NCBI GenBank assembly: GCA_902557655.1
Contig: CACEAZ010000005.1
Coordinates: forward strand, 17,859-81,858
Source: an uncultured Bacteroidota bacterium
GTDB taxonomy: Bacteria; Bacteroidota; Bacteroidia; Flavobacteriales; Flavobacteriaceae
Length of the DNA: 64,000 nt
Direction of reading: 5' to 3'
Every line of letters begins with the position of its first letter. Positions within the stretch are counted from its first letter, which is position 1. Below, one piece after another: positions 47,270-57,678 of the stretch. Position numbers and translations under genes: made by a program. The notes beneath the pieces were generated by a model, which was given only the letters and a program-made list of their open reading frames with translations, did no database searches and had not been told where the DNA came from.

Positions 47270-48118
47270 ATGATAATTTTTAAGAATATACCAGATTTTA
47301 AAAATCATTTAAGAAAATTAAAAAATGATAATTTCAGAATTGGATTTGTACCCACGATGGGGGCATTACATGATGGACATATATCCCTTATAAAAAAATC
47401 TCTTTTAGAAAATGATTATTCTGTGGTTTCTATTTTTATAAATCCAACGCAGTTTAATAACATTAACGATTTTGAATCATATCCTAATGATATTTCAAAA
47501 GATATTGAGCTCTTAGATTCAATTTCCGAAAATATAATTTTATTTAATCCAGATGCTGACGAAATATATTCAGGAAAGGTGTTTTCAGACTCATATGATT
47601 TCGGTGATTTAGATAAATACATGGAAGGGGAACATAGAAAGGGTCATTTTCAAGGAGTTGCAACAGTCGTACATAAGTTGTTTGAAATAGTAACGGCTGA
47701 TAATGTTTATTTTGGGGAAAAAGACTTTCAGCAGTTAAGAATAATTGAAGATCTCGTCTTGAAAATTGGATTTAAATTAAAAATCACAAGATGCGAAACC
47801 ATAAGGCAAAATGACGGATTAGCACTTAGTTCTAGAAATAAAAAATTAGATATTTCTTCACAAAATATTGCAACAAATTTGTTTAAAGCCCTTAGTTTTG
47901 CAAAAAAGAATTTCGAGACTTTAGATTTAGAAAAAATATATACTAATGTCGAAGACCTTTTTGAAAATTTCCCTCAGATTAGTATTGAGTATTTTGCAAT
48001 TGCTAATGAAAAGGATTTAAAACCGATTAAGAAAAAGAAAAAAAATCAAAAATATCGAGCGTTTATAGCAGCCGATATTTCTGGTGTAAGATTAATTGAT
48101 AATATAAAACTATATTGA
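47270..48118 (+). CDS. panC: Pantothenate synthetase
   Basis: The 282-aa enzyme condenses pantoate and beta-alanine using ATP in coenzyme A synthesis. GFVPTMGALHDGHISLI carries the HxGH nucleotide site. YPNDISKD, GHFQGVATVVHKLFEI, YFGEKDFQQLRII and the KMSKS-like LALSSRNKKL are all present. It is followed after 6 nt by panD, the enzyme that supplies its beta-alanine. It heads a long plus-strand run that extends to pgi. Confidence 0.97.
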   Translation: MIIFKNIPDFKNHLRKLKNDNFRIGFVPTMGALHDGHISLIKKSLLENDYSVVSIFINPTQFNNINDFESYPNDISKDIELLDSISENIILFNPDADEIYSGKVFSDSYDFGDLDKYMEGEHRKGHFQGVATVVHKLFEIVTADNVYFGEKDFQQLRIIEDLVLKIGFKLKITRCETIRQNDGLALSSRNKKLDISSQNIATNLFKALSFAKKNFETLDLEKIYTNVEDLFENFPQISIEYFAIANEKDLKPIKKKKKNQKYRAFIAADISGVRLIDNIKLY

Positions 48119-48124
48119 TTTTTA

Positions 48125-48475
48125 ATGAACATTGAAATTTTAAAATCTAAGATTCACAGAGTAAAAGTTACGGGTGCTGATTTAAATTATATCGGAAGCA
48201 TTACAATTGACAAAGACCTAATGGATGCTGCAAATATTATTGAGGGTGAAAAAATTCAAATTGTAAATAATAATAATGGAGAAAGATTAGAGACCTATGT
48301 AATCCCAGGTTCAAGAGGTTCGGGTGAAATTACTGTTAATGGTGCCGCAGCAAGAAAGGTTAGTATCGGAGACATTTTAATTTTAATCACATACGCATCA
48401 ATGAGTTTTGATGAAGCTAAAAATTTTAAACCAAGTATAATTTTTCCTAACGAAGAAAATAATTTATTAAAATAA
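48125..48475 (+). CDS. panD: Aspartate 1-decarboxylase proenzyme
   Basis: The 116-aa pyruvoyl enzyme makes beta-alanine from aspartate. The self-processing site is Gly24-Ser25 in [12 protein letters not shown], which generates the pyruvoyl group at Ser25. The conserved [24 protein letters not shown] and the [11 protein letters not shown] strand are intact. The length is standard. It lies directly after panC, so the two final steps of the pantothenate pathway are coupled. Confidence 0.97.
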   Translation: MNIEILKSKIHRVKVTGADLNYIGSITIDKDLMDAANIIEGEKIQIVNNNNGERLETYVIPGSRGSGEITVNGAAARKVSIGDILILITYASMSFDEAKNFKPSIIFPNEENNLLK

Positions 48476-48476
48476 A

Positions 48477-49436
48477 TTGAGTAACAATAAAATAAACTTA
48501 AAAAATCTCCTTCCAGTTTTTATCGGAGTATTTTGTATTTATTATTCCTTTAAAGACATAAGTTTTTCTGAATTTAAAGAATACTTTACTAAAATAAATT
48601 ACTTATGGGTTTTTGTAGGGATTTTTTTAGGGGCATTAAGTCATATTTCCAGGTCATATAGGTGGAAATTTTTAATCGAACCTTTAGGTTATAAATTGGG
48701 TTTTATTAATAGTGTTTTAACAGTTTTTTCAGCATACCTAATAAATTATACAATTCCTAGGGCAGGCGATATTGCAAGAGCTACAATGATTTCCAAATAT
48801 GAAAATATTCCTTTTGAAAAAGCAATTGGGACTATTGTAGCTGAAAGAGCAGTTGATGTAATATCAATTCTTGTTATAATAATGATTGGTTTAATCATTG
48901 AATTTGATAAAATTTCTAATAAACTTACAGATTTTCTTGAACAATCAGACTTTTCGACATTACTATGGTCATCATTAATCGTATTATTTATAGTTACATC
49001 TTTGTATGTAATAATTAAGAGGTTTAAATTTTATAAAAAAATTAAACTATTTCTTACCGGATTAACTGATGGGATTACCATAATCTTTAGAATGAAAAAA
49101 AGAAATCAATTTATATTCCACTCCGTTTTTATATGGGTAATGTATGTTTTAATGTTTTATTTTACTTCAAAAGCATTTGTTGGGTTAAACCAAGTTTCTT
49201 TTTTTGAGTTGATGATTTCTTTTACTTTGGCTGCATTATCAATTATGTTTTCAAACGGAGGTATAGGAATTTACCCTTTAGCTGTTGAGGAATCTTTAGG
49301 ATGGTACGGAGTACAGTCAACAATTGGCCTTGCTTTTGGCTGGGTCATGTGGCTATCTCAAACATTGATGGTTGTAATTTTTGGAGGATTATCATTATTT
49401 ATCTTACCTTTCATTAACAGAAGTAACAGCAAATGA
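48477..49436 (+). CDS. YbhN/UPF0104-family membrane protein (lysylphosphatidylglycerol synthase TM region-like)
   Basis: The 319-aa protein has about eight hydrophobic segments. It has the family-typical GALSHISRSYRWKFLIEPLGY near residues 45-64, followed by INYTIPRAGDIARATMISKYENIPFEKAIGTIVAERAVDV. Related domains act as flippase-like membrane units; the substrate here is unknown. The start is TTG at 48477, directly after the panD stop, since no ATG precedes the conserved region. The 3' end overlaps the next gene by 4 nt. Confidence 0.87.
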   Translation: MSNNKINLKNLLPVFIGVFCIYYSFKDISFSEFKEYFTKINYLWVFVGIFLGALSHISRSYRWKFLIEPLGYKLGFINSVLTVFSAYLINYTIPRAGDIARATMISKYENIPFEKAIGTIVAERAVDVISILVIIMIGLIIEFDKISNKLTDFLEQSDFSTLLWSSLIVLFIVTSLYVIIKRFKFYKKIKLFLTGLTDGITIIFRMKKRNQFIFHSVFIWVMYVLMFYFTSKAFVGLNQVSFFELMISFTLAALSIMFSNGGIGIYPLAVEESLGWYGVQSTIGLAFGWVMWLSQTLMVVIFGGLSLFILPFINRSNSK

Positions 49437-50608
49437 AACAATTGACAATTTTATTTACATTCATAATTTGCTCTAACTTTTGTTTTAGTCAAAATTTAGA
49501 TTCCTTGTATGTTTCAAAAATTAACGACACAATAGTTTCCAAAATATTATCTGACAAAAGAGCCTTTGAAATTCAACTTCCCAGATCATTTAAAAAAGAC
49601 GATGAAACCACATATCCTTTGATGATTACAATGGATGGAGATCATCTATTTAATTTAGTTTCTGGCTCAGTTGACTACTTATCATACTGGGGTGATATTC
49701 CAGAAAACTTGGTTGTTGGTATAAAACAAAGAGATTCCAGATTTAAAGATTCAAGTATTTTTGATAACATAAATAATACACCCATTACCTCTACTGCAAA
49801 CTTTTATGATTTTATTGTTCAGGAATTAATACCCTATATGTCAAAAAACTATAGAGCTTCTGAATTTATTATTGTTTTAGGACAGGAAAGAACTGCTAAT
49901 TTTATTAATTTTTTTCTGTTAAAGAATGATCCACTAATTAGGGGATATATTTCTATAAGTCCAAAATTCTCTAAAGACATGAAAGAATATTTAGTTCAGA
50001 ATTTAAGTAAGACAAAAGCTAATATTCTTTACACCATTTCTTCGTCAAAACAAGATTTTGAAACAATTTATGAAGATGTCCTGAATTTTTCTAACTCCTT
50101 GAATTTGATAAAAAATAAAAGATTAAAATTTAAGTCATTGATTTATGACGAAGAGAATCATTATACTTTACCGACGTTAAGCGTTCCTAAATCTATTCGA
50201 GAGACATATTCTCTGTACAAGGATATAGATAAGATTGAGTATGATTCAATTATCTCAAAGCTAGAGTCATCACCTGTTGATTATTTAATAGAAAAATATA
50301 AAAATATAAAGAGATATTATGGAATAGATAAAAAAGTCTCAATGAATGATTTTATGGCAATTGAAGAATATATTGAGTCAAAAGAAAAATTTAAATATTA
50401 CGAGGATCTTTCTGAATATGCATTTGAATATTACCCTGAAACAATATTACCGAGTTACTACAAAGGCAGATTTTTTGAAGAAACAGGAGATCCAGAAAGA
50501 GCTATGCAGATTTATAGATCCGCATATAATATGAATGAAGTTCAGGGTTTAACAAAAGATTATTTACTAGAATTAGCAGACAGAATACAAGATGACTTTA
50601 ATTTATAA
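49433..50608 (+). CDS. Exported esterase-D-like alpha/beta-hydrolase protein, probably inactive
   Basis: The 391-aa product has a signal peptide (about 1-19, ending CFSQ). The alpha/beta-hydrolase fold resembles the putative esterase D family: FEIQLPRSF, YPLMITMDGDHLF, NLVVGIKQRDSRFKDS and VQELIPYMSKNYRAS. The nucleophile elbow normally reads GxSxG but here reads GQERT (Gly150-Glu152), so the serine is absent. A DEENHYTLP segment still looks like the histidine region. The last 70 residues resemble a TPR (GRFFEETGDPERAMQIYRSAYNM). It overlaps the upstream membrane gene by 4 nt and precedes radA by 2 nt. It may be a binding protein rather than an enzyme. Confidence 0.8.
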   Translation: MKQLTILFTFIICSNFCFSQNLDSLYVSKINDTIVSKILSDKRAFEIQLPRSFKKDDETTYPLMITMDGDHLFNLVSGSVDYLSYWGDIPENLVVGIKQRDSRFKDSSIFDNINNTPITSTANFYDFIVQELIPYMSKNYRASEFIIVLGQERTANFINFFLLKNDPLIRGYISISPKFSKDMKEYLVQNLSKTKANILYTISSSKQDFETIYEDVLNFSNSLNLIKNKRLKFKSLIYDEENHYTLPTLSVPKSIRETYSLYKDIDKIEYDSIISKLESSPVDYLIEKYKNIKRYYGIDKKVSMNDFMAIEEYIESKEKFKYYEDLSEYAFEYYPETILPSYYKGRFFEETGDPERAMQIYRSAYNMNEVQGLTKDYLLELADRIQDDFNL

Positions 50609-50610
50609 TT

Positions 50611-51969
50611 ATGTCAAAATTGAAAAGCACCTTTTATTGTCAAAACTGCGGAGCTCAATATGCAAAATGGCAAGGCCAGTGTAACAAATGTAATAGCTGG
50701 AATACTATTACAGAAGAGTTTGTACAAGCTTCAAAAAAATCATTGTGGGATCATACAAAATCAGACCTAAATAGCACAAAAAATACTCCAAAATCCATTG
50801 ACGAAATTAAAATTAAAAATGAATTCAGGATTAAAACAAATGATAATGAGTTTAATAGAGTACTTGGTGGAGGTATAGTACCCGGTTCAATCACACTTTT
50901 GGGAGGAGAGCCAGGTATCGGAAAAAGTACATTATTTTTACAACTCTCTTTAAAAATTAAACAAAGAGTCTTATACGTTTCTGGTGAAGAGAGTGAGAGT
51001 CAAATTAAAATTAGAGCCAATAGAATAAGTCACTCTAACAAAGATTGTTTAATCTATGCAGAAAATAAATTGGAAAATATTTTTTCTCAAGCTGAAAAAA
51101 CTAAACCAAACTTATTAATAATTGATTCAATACAAACTTTAACCACAAGTTCAATTGATTCAATGCAGGGAAGCATAACTCAATTAAAAACATGTACTGC
51201 TGAATTGATAAATTTTGGGAAAAGAACCTCAATCCCAATAATGTTAATTGGTCACATCAATAAAGATGGTAATATTGCTGGCCCAAAAGTTTTAGAACAC
51301 ATGGTAGACACCGTATTACAATTTGAAGGTGATAGAAATCATTTGTATAGAATTTTAAGAGTTAAAAAGAATAGGTTTGGGTCAACAAATGAAATAGGAA
51401 TATACGAAATGATCAATGAAGGGCTTAAAGAAATAATTAATCCGTCAGAAATTTTAATCGGCAAATCAGATCAAAAATTAAGTGGTACCGCTATATGTGC
51501 ATCTGTTGAAGGCACAAGACCATTCCTTGTTGAGGTGCAAGCGCTAGTTAGTTCTGCAGTATACGGCACTCCTCAAAGAAGTTCAACAGGCATAAATTCT
51601 AAAAGACTCAATATGTTGTTGGCAGTATTAGAAAAAAGAGCAGGCTTTAATCTAGGGTCAAAAGACATATTTATAAATATTACAGGTGGGCTGAAAGTTG
51701 AGGATACAGGAAATGATTTAGCTATAATTTCTGCAATTATGTCTTCAAATAATGACATTAGTATTCCTGAGGAATATTGTTTTGCTGCAGAAGTTGGTCT
51801 TTCCGGTGAAATTAGACCAGTTAGTAGAATTGATCAAAGAATTAAAGAAGCCGAAAAACTCGGATTTTCCAAAATATTTGTTTCAAAATATTGTGACGTA
51901 ATTTCTTCTAAAAAAATCGAAGTTGTTTATTTGACAAGAATTGAGGATTTGATAGATAACATTTCATAA
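50611..51969 (+). CDS. radA: DNA repair/branch-migration protein RadA
   Basis: The 452-aa protein has the N-terminal zinc finger CQNCGAQYAKWQGQCNKC (about 9-26) and a RecA-like ATPase with Walker A GGEPGIGKST. LLIIDSIQTL and the RadA-specific KKNRFGSTNEIG motif follow, then the Lon-protease-like C-terminal domain (AICASVEGTRPFLVEVQALV, SGEIRPV). RadA helps process recombination intermediates. It follows the esterase-like gene after 2 nt. Confidence 0.97.
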   Translation: MSKLKSTFYCQNCGAQYAKWQGQCNKCNSWNTITEEFVQASKKSLWDHTKSDLNSTKNTPKSIDEIKIKNEFRIKTNDNEFNRVLGGGIVPGSITLLGGEPGIGKSTLFLQLSLKIKQRVLYVSGEESESQIKIRANRISHSNKDCLIYAENKLENIFSQAEKTKPNLLIIDSIQTLTTSSIDSMQGSITQLKTCTAELINFGKRTSIPIMLIGHINKDGNIAGPKVLEHMVDTVLQFEGDRNHLYRILRVKKNRFGSTNEIGIYEMINEGLKEIINPSEILIGKSDQKLSGTAICASVEGTRPFLVEVQALVSSAVYGTPQRSSTGINSKRLNMLLAVLEKRAGFNLGSKDIFINITGGLKVEDTGNDLAIISAIMSSNNDISIPEEYCFAAEVGLSGEIRPVSRIDQRIKEAEKLGFSKIFVSKYCDVISSKKIEVVYLTRIEDLIDNIS

Positions 51970-52023
51970 TTGTTAAACTAAATTTAGTATTTTCGTTGAC
52001 TCGGTAAATTTTTCAAATAACCA

Positions 52024-55000
52024 ATGAATTTTAACGAATATAAATATTTAGACCTTCCAAAAATTTCTGAAGAAATACTTTCCTATTGGGAAAAAAATGA
52101 AATTTTCAAAAAATCTGTAAGTAAGACCTCAGGTAAAAATCCATATATATTTTTTGAAGGACCTCCTTCGGCAAATGGGCTTCCTGGAATTCACCATGTT
52201 TTAGCTAGATCAATTAAGGATATTTTTTTAAGATTTAAAACTATGAAAGGTTTTTATGTGCAGAGAAAAGCTGGATGGGATACACATGGTTTGCCCGTTG
52301 AACTTGGAGTTGAAAATAGTTTAGGAATCACAAAGGAGGATATAGGTAAAAAGATTAGTGTTGAGGATTATAATGAGGAGTGCAAAAAAGCAGTCATGAA
52401 ATACACAGATATTTGGAATGATTTGACTTTAAAAATGGGATACTGGGTAGATGTTAATAACCCATACGTAACATATACTCCTAAGTACATGGAATCTGTT
52501 TGGTGGTTGTTAAAACAAATTTATGACAAAGAACTTATGTATAAAGGATATACGATTCAACCATATTCTCCAAAAGCAGGAACAGCAATTAGTTCTCATG
52601 AGTTGAATCAGCCGGGTACATATCAAGACGTCTCTGACACAACTGTAACAGCTCAGTTTAAACTTTTAACCAAAAATTTACCTGATTTTTTAAATAGTGA
52701 TACAGATATTTTTGTAATTGCATGGACAACTACTCCGTGGACTCTGCCAAGTAATACTGCTTTGACCGTAGGTCCAAAAATCAAGTATTCTTTAATAAGA
52801 TCATTTAATCAATATACAGGAATGAAGGCTGACTATATTGTTGCAGAAGATTTAATTTCAAAACAGTTTTCAACTGTGTATTATGAATCTGATAATTTAC
52901 AAGATTTAGCAGAATATGAATTCAATGCAAAAAAAATTCCTTTTGTAAAAATAAATTCCTTTTTGGGTAAAGAATTAGAAAATATCAAATATGAACAATT
53001 GATTGATTATGCAGTCCCCTATGAAAACCCAAAAGACGCTTTTAGGATAATTTTAGGTGATTTTGTAACAACTACTGATGGTACCGGAATCGTTCATACT
53101 GCCCCTACATTTGGTGCAGATGATGCATTAGTAGCTAAATCTGCAAAACCTCCGGTCCCCCCAATGTTAGTAAAAGACTCGAATGGTGATTTGGTTCCCT
53201 TAGTCGATTTACAAGGAAAATTTAGACCTGAAATGCGCGAGTTAGCTGGTAAGTTTGTGAAAAACGAGTATTATGAAAAGGATAATACCCCAGAAAAGTC
53301 AGTTGATGTTGAAATTGCAATTAAACTAAAAACAGAAAACAAAGCTTTTAAAGTAGAAAAATACAAACACAGTTACCCAAATTGTTGGAGAACAGACAAG
53401 CCCATTTTGTATTATCCGATTGATTCTTGGTTTATTAAAGCTTCGTCCTTTAGAGACAAAATGGTATCATTAAACAAGAAAATTAATTGGAAACCAAAAT
53501 CAACTGGTGAAGGTAGGTTTGAGAAATGGCTTGAAAATGTTAACGACTGGAATCTTTCAAGATCAAGATTTTGGGGCATACCCCTTCCAATTTGGAGAAC
53601 TGAGGATGGAAAAGAAGAGATATGTATTGGCTCTATTGAAGAGTTGATTAACGAGATTGAAAAGTCTGTTGATAAAGGTTTTATGAAGGGAAATATATTT
53701 TCTGAATTCAAATTAAATGACTTGTCAGATGAAAATTACTCAAAAATAGATCTTCATAAAAATGTTGTTGATAGTATAATCTTAGTTTCAAATTCTGGAA
53801 AGAAAATGAAAAGAGAAGAAGATTTAATAGATGTTTGGTTTGACTCTGGAAGTATGCCTTATGCTCAATGGCACTATCCATTTGAAAATAAAGAAAATAT
53901 AGATAGCAATAAATTTTATCCTGCTGATTTTATCGCTGAAGGGGTTGACCAAACAAGAGGCTGGTTTTATACTTTACACGCAATCAGTACAATGGTTTTT
54001 GATTCTGTGTCATATAAAAATGTTATTTCAAATGGATTGGTACTTGACAAAAATGGTCAAAAGATGTCAAAAAGGTTAGGAAATGCTATAGATCCGTTTA
54101 AAACCCTTTCTGATTATGGACCTGATGCTACAAGATGGTATATGATTTCAAATTCAAATCCTTGGGATAATTTAAAGTTTGACATTAACGGAGTTGATGA
54201 GGTTAAAAGAAAATTTTTTGGAACACTTTATAATACCTATTCGTTTTTCGCCTTATATGCCAATATTGACAACTTTAATTATAAAGAAAAAGAAATCAAA
54301 TTTGAAGAAAAACCTGAATTAGACAGATGGATTATTTCAGAATTAAACACACTTATTTCTAAAGTTGAAAAATCTTACGAGGATTATGAGCCAACAAAAG
54401 CAGTCAGAGCGATAACTAATTTCGTTATTGACAATTTGAGTAATTGGTATGTTAGATTAAGTAGAAGAAGATTTTGGAAAGGAGAATATGAGCTTGATAA
54501 AATTTCTGCATACCAAACATTATTCACTGTTTTAGTTGATATATGTAAAATTTCCGCACCAATCTCCCCTTTTTTTATGGACAAAATGTTTCAGGATTTA
54601 ACCAGAAATATTGACGAAAAATTTTCAGAAAGTGTCCACCTTGAAAACTTTCCAGTTTCTGATGCCTGTAAGATTGACAAAGACTTACAAGAAAAGATAA
54701 ACTATGCACAAATAATTTCTTCTCTGACCTTGTCATTAAGGGCAAAAGAAAAAATTAAGGTAAGACAGCCTTTAAATAGGATTTTAATCCCAGTTGAAAG
54801 CTTAAGTAAAAAAAATATAATTAACTCAGTTTCAGAAGAAATTAAGAGAGAGGTTAATGTTAAAAATATAGAATTTATTGAGGGAAAATCTGATTTATTA
54901 GTTAAATCTATCAAGCCTAATTTTAAAAAATTAGGTCCTAAATACGGAAAGTTCATGAAAGAAATTTCCTCTCAAACTAATTTACTTGAAAATACCAGAA

Positions 55001-55422
55001 TTCTAAAGTTGGAAAAAACAGGAAAAATTGATTTAATTATTGATAAAAAATCTATAACTTTCACCGTAGATGATTTTGACATTTCCTCTAAAGATATTGA
55101 TGGTTGGTTGGTAGCTAACGAAGGCAATATAACTGTTGCATTAGATATCAAGATAGATCAAGAATTAATGGAAGAAGGAATTGCAAGAGAAATTGTTAGT
55201 AAGATTCAAAATATGAGAAAATCAAACGGTTTTGAGGTTACTGACAGAATCAGTTTAAATTTCTCAGGTGATTTTGAAATTGAAAAAGCTATTAATAACA
55301 ATATAGAGTATGTAAAATCAGAGACGCTTGCAAATGCTATACAGTTTAATGTCCAGCACGAGGGGGGTCATGAAATATTTTTTGAAAAATTAAAAACTAA
55401 AATATTTATAACTAAAGTTTAA
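52024..55422 (+). CDS. ileS: Isoleucyl-tRNA synthetase
   Basis: The 1132-aa class I synthetase has GPPSANGLPGIHHVLARS near residue 47 (HIGH variant GIHH), the CP1 editing domain (TTTPWTLPSNTAL), and KMSKR in KNGQKMSKRLGNAIDP near residue 680. An anticodon-binding domain and a long C-terminal region without an evident zinc ribbon follow. The length and form are those of the larger, eukaryote-like IleRS common in Bacteroidota. It is followed 4 nt later by a dksA-like gene, a linkage frequent in Flavobacteriia. Confidence 0.97.
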   Translation: MNFNEYKYLDLPKISEEILSYWEKNEIFKKSVSKTSGKNPYIFFEGPPSANGLPGIHHVLARSIKDIFLRFKTMKGFYVQRKAGWDTHGLPVELGVENSLGITKEDIGKKISVEDYNEECKKAVMKYTDIWNDLTLKMGYWVDVNNPYVTYTPKYMESVWWLLKQIYDKELMYKGYTIQPYSPKAGTAISSHELNQPGTYQDVSDTTVTAQFKLLTKNLPDFLNSDTDIFVIAWTTTPWTLPSNTALTVGPKIKYSLIRSFNQYTGMKADYIVAEDLISKQFSTVYYESDNLQDLAEYEFNAKKIPFVKINSFLGKELENIKYEQLIDYAVPYENPKDAFRIILGDFVTTTDGTGIVHTAPTFGADDALVAKSAKPPVPPMLVKDSNGDLVPLVDLQGKFRPEMRELAGKFVKNEYYEKDNTPEKSVDVEIAIKLKTENKAFKVEKYKHSYPNCWRTDKPILYYPIDSWFIKASSFRDKMVSLNKKINWKPKSTGEGRFEKWLENVNDWNLSRSRFWGIPLPIWRTEDGKEEICIGSIEELINEIEKSVDKGFMKGNIFSEFKLNDLSDENYSKIDLHKNVVDSIILVSNSGKKMKREEDLIDVWFDSGSMPYAQWHYPFENKENIDSNKFYPADFIAEGVDQTRGWFYTLHAISTMVFDSVSYKNVISNGLVLDKNGQKMSKRLGNAIDPFKTLSDYGPDATRWYMISNSNPWDNLKFDINGVDEVKRKFFGTLYNTYSFFALYANIDNFNYKEKEIKFEEKPELDRWIISELNTLISKVEKSYEDYEPTKAVRAITNFVIDNLSNWYVRLSRRRFWKGEYELDKISAYQTLFTVLVDICKISAPISPFFMDKMFQDLTRNIDEKFSESVHLENFPVSDACKIDKDLQEKINYAQIISSLTLSLRAKEKIKVRQPLNRILIPVESLSKKNIINSVSEEIKREVNVKNIEFIEGKSDLLVKSIKPNFKKLGPKYGKFMKEISSQTNLLENTRILKLEKTGKIDLIIDKKSITFTVDDFDISSKDIDGWLVANEGNITVALDIKIDQELMEEGIAREIVSKIQNMRKSNGFEVTDRISLNFSGDFEIEKAINNNIEYVKSETLANAIQFNVQHEGGHEIFFEKLKTKIFITKV

Positions 55423-55426
55423 AACT

Positions 55427-55810
55427 ATGAGTAAAGATGTAAATATTAGATATTCAGATTCAGATTTAGCCGAATTCAAAAAGCTCATAAATGAAAAAAT
55501 TGATAAGGCAAAGCATGATCTAGAGTTAATCAAAAGTGCTTATATGAATGACCATAACAATGGTACTGAAGATACCTCCCCAACATTTAAAGCTTTTGAT
55601 GAGGGCAGTACTGTTATGAGTAAAGAATCAAATTCACAATTAGCCTTAAGACAAGAAAAGTTTATAAGGGACTTAAAAACTGCATTGATTAGAATTGAGA
55701 ATAAAACTTACGGGATATGTAGAGTTACCGGAAAGCTTATTTCTAGTGAAAGACTAAAACTTGTGCCTCATGCTACTTTGAGTATTGAAGCCAAGAACAT
55801 GCAGAAATAG
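55427..55810 (+). CDS. DksA/TraR-family protein without full zinc finger
   Basis: The 127-aa protein has an N-terminal coiled coil (about 10-45), the D.GS....KE(S)N segment, and a C-terminal DksA-type motif YGICRVTGKLISSERLKLVPHATLSIEA. Of the four zinc-ligand cysteines in classic DksA only one remains; this CRVTGKLI form is usual for the ileS-linked paralogue in this phylum. DksA-type proteins bind the RNA polymerase secondary channel with ppGpp; that role is inferred here. It lies between ileS and uvrC. No lspA follows, although it often does in relatives. Confidence 0.87.
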   Translation: MSKDVNIRYSDSDLAEFKKLINEKIDKAKHDLELIKSAYMNDHNNGTEDTSPTFKAFDEGSTVMSKESNSQLALRQEKFIRDLKTALIRIENKTYGICRVTGKLISSERLKLVPHATLSIEAKNMQK

Positions 55811-55857
55811 CTAAAACCTTTTTACATAGTAGAAACATTTCGTGGTATATTTGAGTC

Positions 55858-57678
55858 ATGGAAAAGAGTCCTATTTCTGAATATTTAAAAAACATTACAA
55901 CTTCTCCAGGTGTTTATAAATTTTTGAACAAGTCGGACAGAGTAATTTATGTTGGAAAGGCTAAAAATTTAAAAAAAAGAGTCAGATCATATTTCACTGG
56001 AAAAAAAAGTGATGAAAAAACAAGATCCTTAGTTTCTAACATTTCACGCATCTCAGTTGTTTTGGTAGATACTGAATCAGACGCACTTCTTCTAGAAAAT
56101 AATTTAATAAAGAAATTTAAACCCAAGTATAATATTTTATTGAAAGATGGCAAATCTTATCCTTGGATTTGTATAAAAAATGAAAGATTCCCAAGGATAT
56201 TTCTAACTCGAAAAATAATTAATGATGGTTCAGAATATTTTGGTCCGTATACAAATATTAAAACGATAAATACTCTTTTGGATTTGATCAATAATATATA
56301 TCCGATTAGAAAAGGAAACTATAATTTAAATCAAAAATTCATTGACGACTTAAACAATAAAATTTCACTTAGGGTTTTAGAGAAAAAAAGCCACTTTATC
56401 ATTTTGGGATTTGAAACCGAAAATCATAATTCTAAAAATTTAATTTCAGAAAAAAAATACAATCTCATAATAAACTCTGTAAAAAATATTTTAAAAGGCA
56501 GGTTTTCAAAATCAAAAACTCAGTTGAAGCAGCAGATGATAAGCTTTTCAAATAAAGAGGAATTTGAAAAGGCATTAGAATGCAAGAACAAACTAAAAGC
56601 ATTAGAAAACTATCAATCTAAATCAATGATTGTTAGTTCAAGAATAAAGAATTTAGATATTTATTCTATCATTTCAGACAATAATTATGCTTATATAAAT
56701 TTTACTCAGGTTTCTAATGGGTTTATTATAAGTTCCTTCAATACGCATTTAAAAAAAACAAATGTAACAAATGACCAACTTATTCTGGAACAGTTGATTT
56801 CTCAGATTAAAGTTAAATTTAGGTCAAAATCAAACGAATTGTGTTCAAATATTTTTGTTGATTCGATGGATTATAAAAAATGTATTACACCAAAGTTGGG
56901 TGACAAAAATCATTTGCTGCAAATGTCAATTAGAAATATTAAAAATTATAAGATTAATATTTTTAAATCAAACAATAATCTCGAAAATTTAAACTCGTTT
57001 CAAAAGATATTGAAAACATTAAAAAATGACCTGAATATGGGCGCTGTTCCAAACCACATAGAATGTTTTGATAATTCAAATTTTCAGGGAAGTTTTCCTT
57101 CTTCAGCGTGTGTTGTTTTTAAAAATGGAAGGCCATCAAAGAAAGATTATAGGCATTTTAATATCAAATCGGTTTCTTCTCCAGACGATTTTGCCTCTAT
57201 GGAAGAGGTTGTTTTTAGAAGGTACTCTAGAATGATAGATGAAAATAAAAGTTTACCGAACTTAATAATTATTGACGGGGGTAAGGGGCAATTATCCTCG
57301 TCGGTCAAATCTTTGAAAAAGTTAGGTCTTGAAAAAAAAATCAGCATAATAGGTATTGCCAAAAGACTAGAAGAAATATATTTCTATGGTGAAAGCACAC
57401 CAGTTTATATTGATAAAAGATCTCCTTCTTTAAAATTAATTCAAAAATTAAGAGATGAAGCACACCGATTTAGTCTGAGACAATATAGAAATAGGAGAGA
57501 TAATTCTTTTTTAGACAGTGAATTACAACGGATTCCAGGAATAGGAGAAAAAACATTTTTGAATCTAATGAAAAAATTCAAGTCTTTGAAAAACATAAAA
57601 ACACAAAAAATTGAAGAACTTAAACAAATAGTGGGAAGCAAGAAAGCCAAAATAATTTATGATCATTTTAATTCTTAA
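55858..57678 (+). CDS. uvrC: Excinuclease ABC subunit C
   Basis: The 606-aa protein makes both incisions in nucleotide excision repair. The N-terminal GIY-YIG domain is GVYKFLNKSDRVIYVGKAKNLKKRVRSYF. A UVR-like helix lies near residue 235 (FSNKEEFEKALECKNKLKALE). The RNase-H-like domain shows ECFDNSNFQGSFPSSACVVF and IIDGGKGQL, and a C-terminal helix-hairpin-helix pair ends the protein (RIPGIGEKTFLNLMKKF). The central region lacks an obvious Cys cluster. A TATATTTG box ends only 4 nt before the ATG, so an internal promoter would give a nearly leaderless mRNA. Confidence 0.96.
   Translation: MEKSPISEYLKNITTSPGVYKFLNKSDRVIYVGKAKNLKKRVRSYFTGKKSDEKTRSLVSNISRISVVLVDTESDALLLENNLIKKFKPKYNILLKDGKSYPWICIKNERFPRIFLTRKIINDGSEYFGPYTNIKTINTLLDLINNIYPIRKGNYNLNQKFIDDLNNKISLRVLEKKSHFIILGFETENHNSKNLISEKKYNLIINSVKNILKGRFSKSKTQLKQQMISFSNKEEFEKALECKNKLKALENYQSKSMIVSSRIKNLDIYSIISDNNYAYINFTQVSNGFIISSFNTHLKKTNVTNDQLILEQLISQIKVKFRSKSNELCSNIFVDSMDYKKCITPKLGDKNHLLQMSIRNIKNYKINIFKSNNNLENLNSFQKILKTLKNDLNMGAVPNHIECFDNSNFQGSFPSSACVVFKNGRPSKKDYRHFNIKSVSSPDDFASMEEVVFRRYSRMIDENKSLPNLIIIDGGKGQLSSSVKSLKKLGLEKKISIIGIAKRLEEIYFYGESTPVYIDKRSPSLKLIQKLRDEAHRFSLRQYRNRRDNSFLDSELQRIPGIGEKTFLNLMKKFKSLKNIKTQKIEELKQIVGSKKAKIIYDHFNS

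Noticed and set aside
47168-47308. N-terminal extension of the glycogen synthase ORF
   Set aside because: It crosses a good promoter and the panC start, and the family begins at MKNRKILYVSSE.
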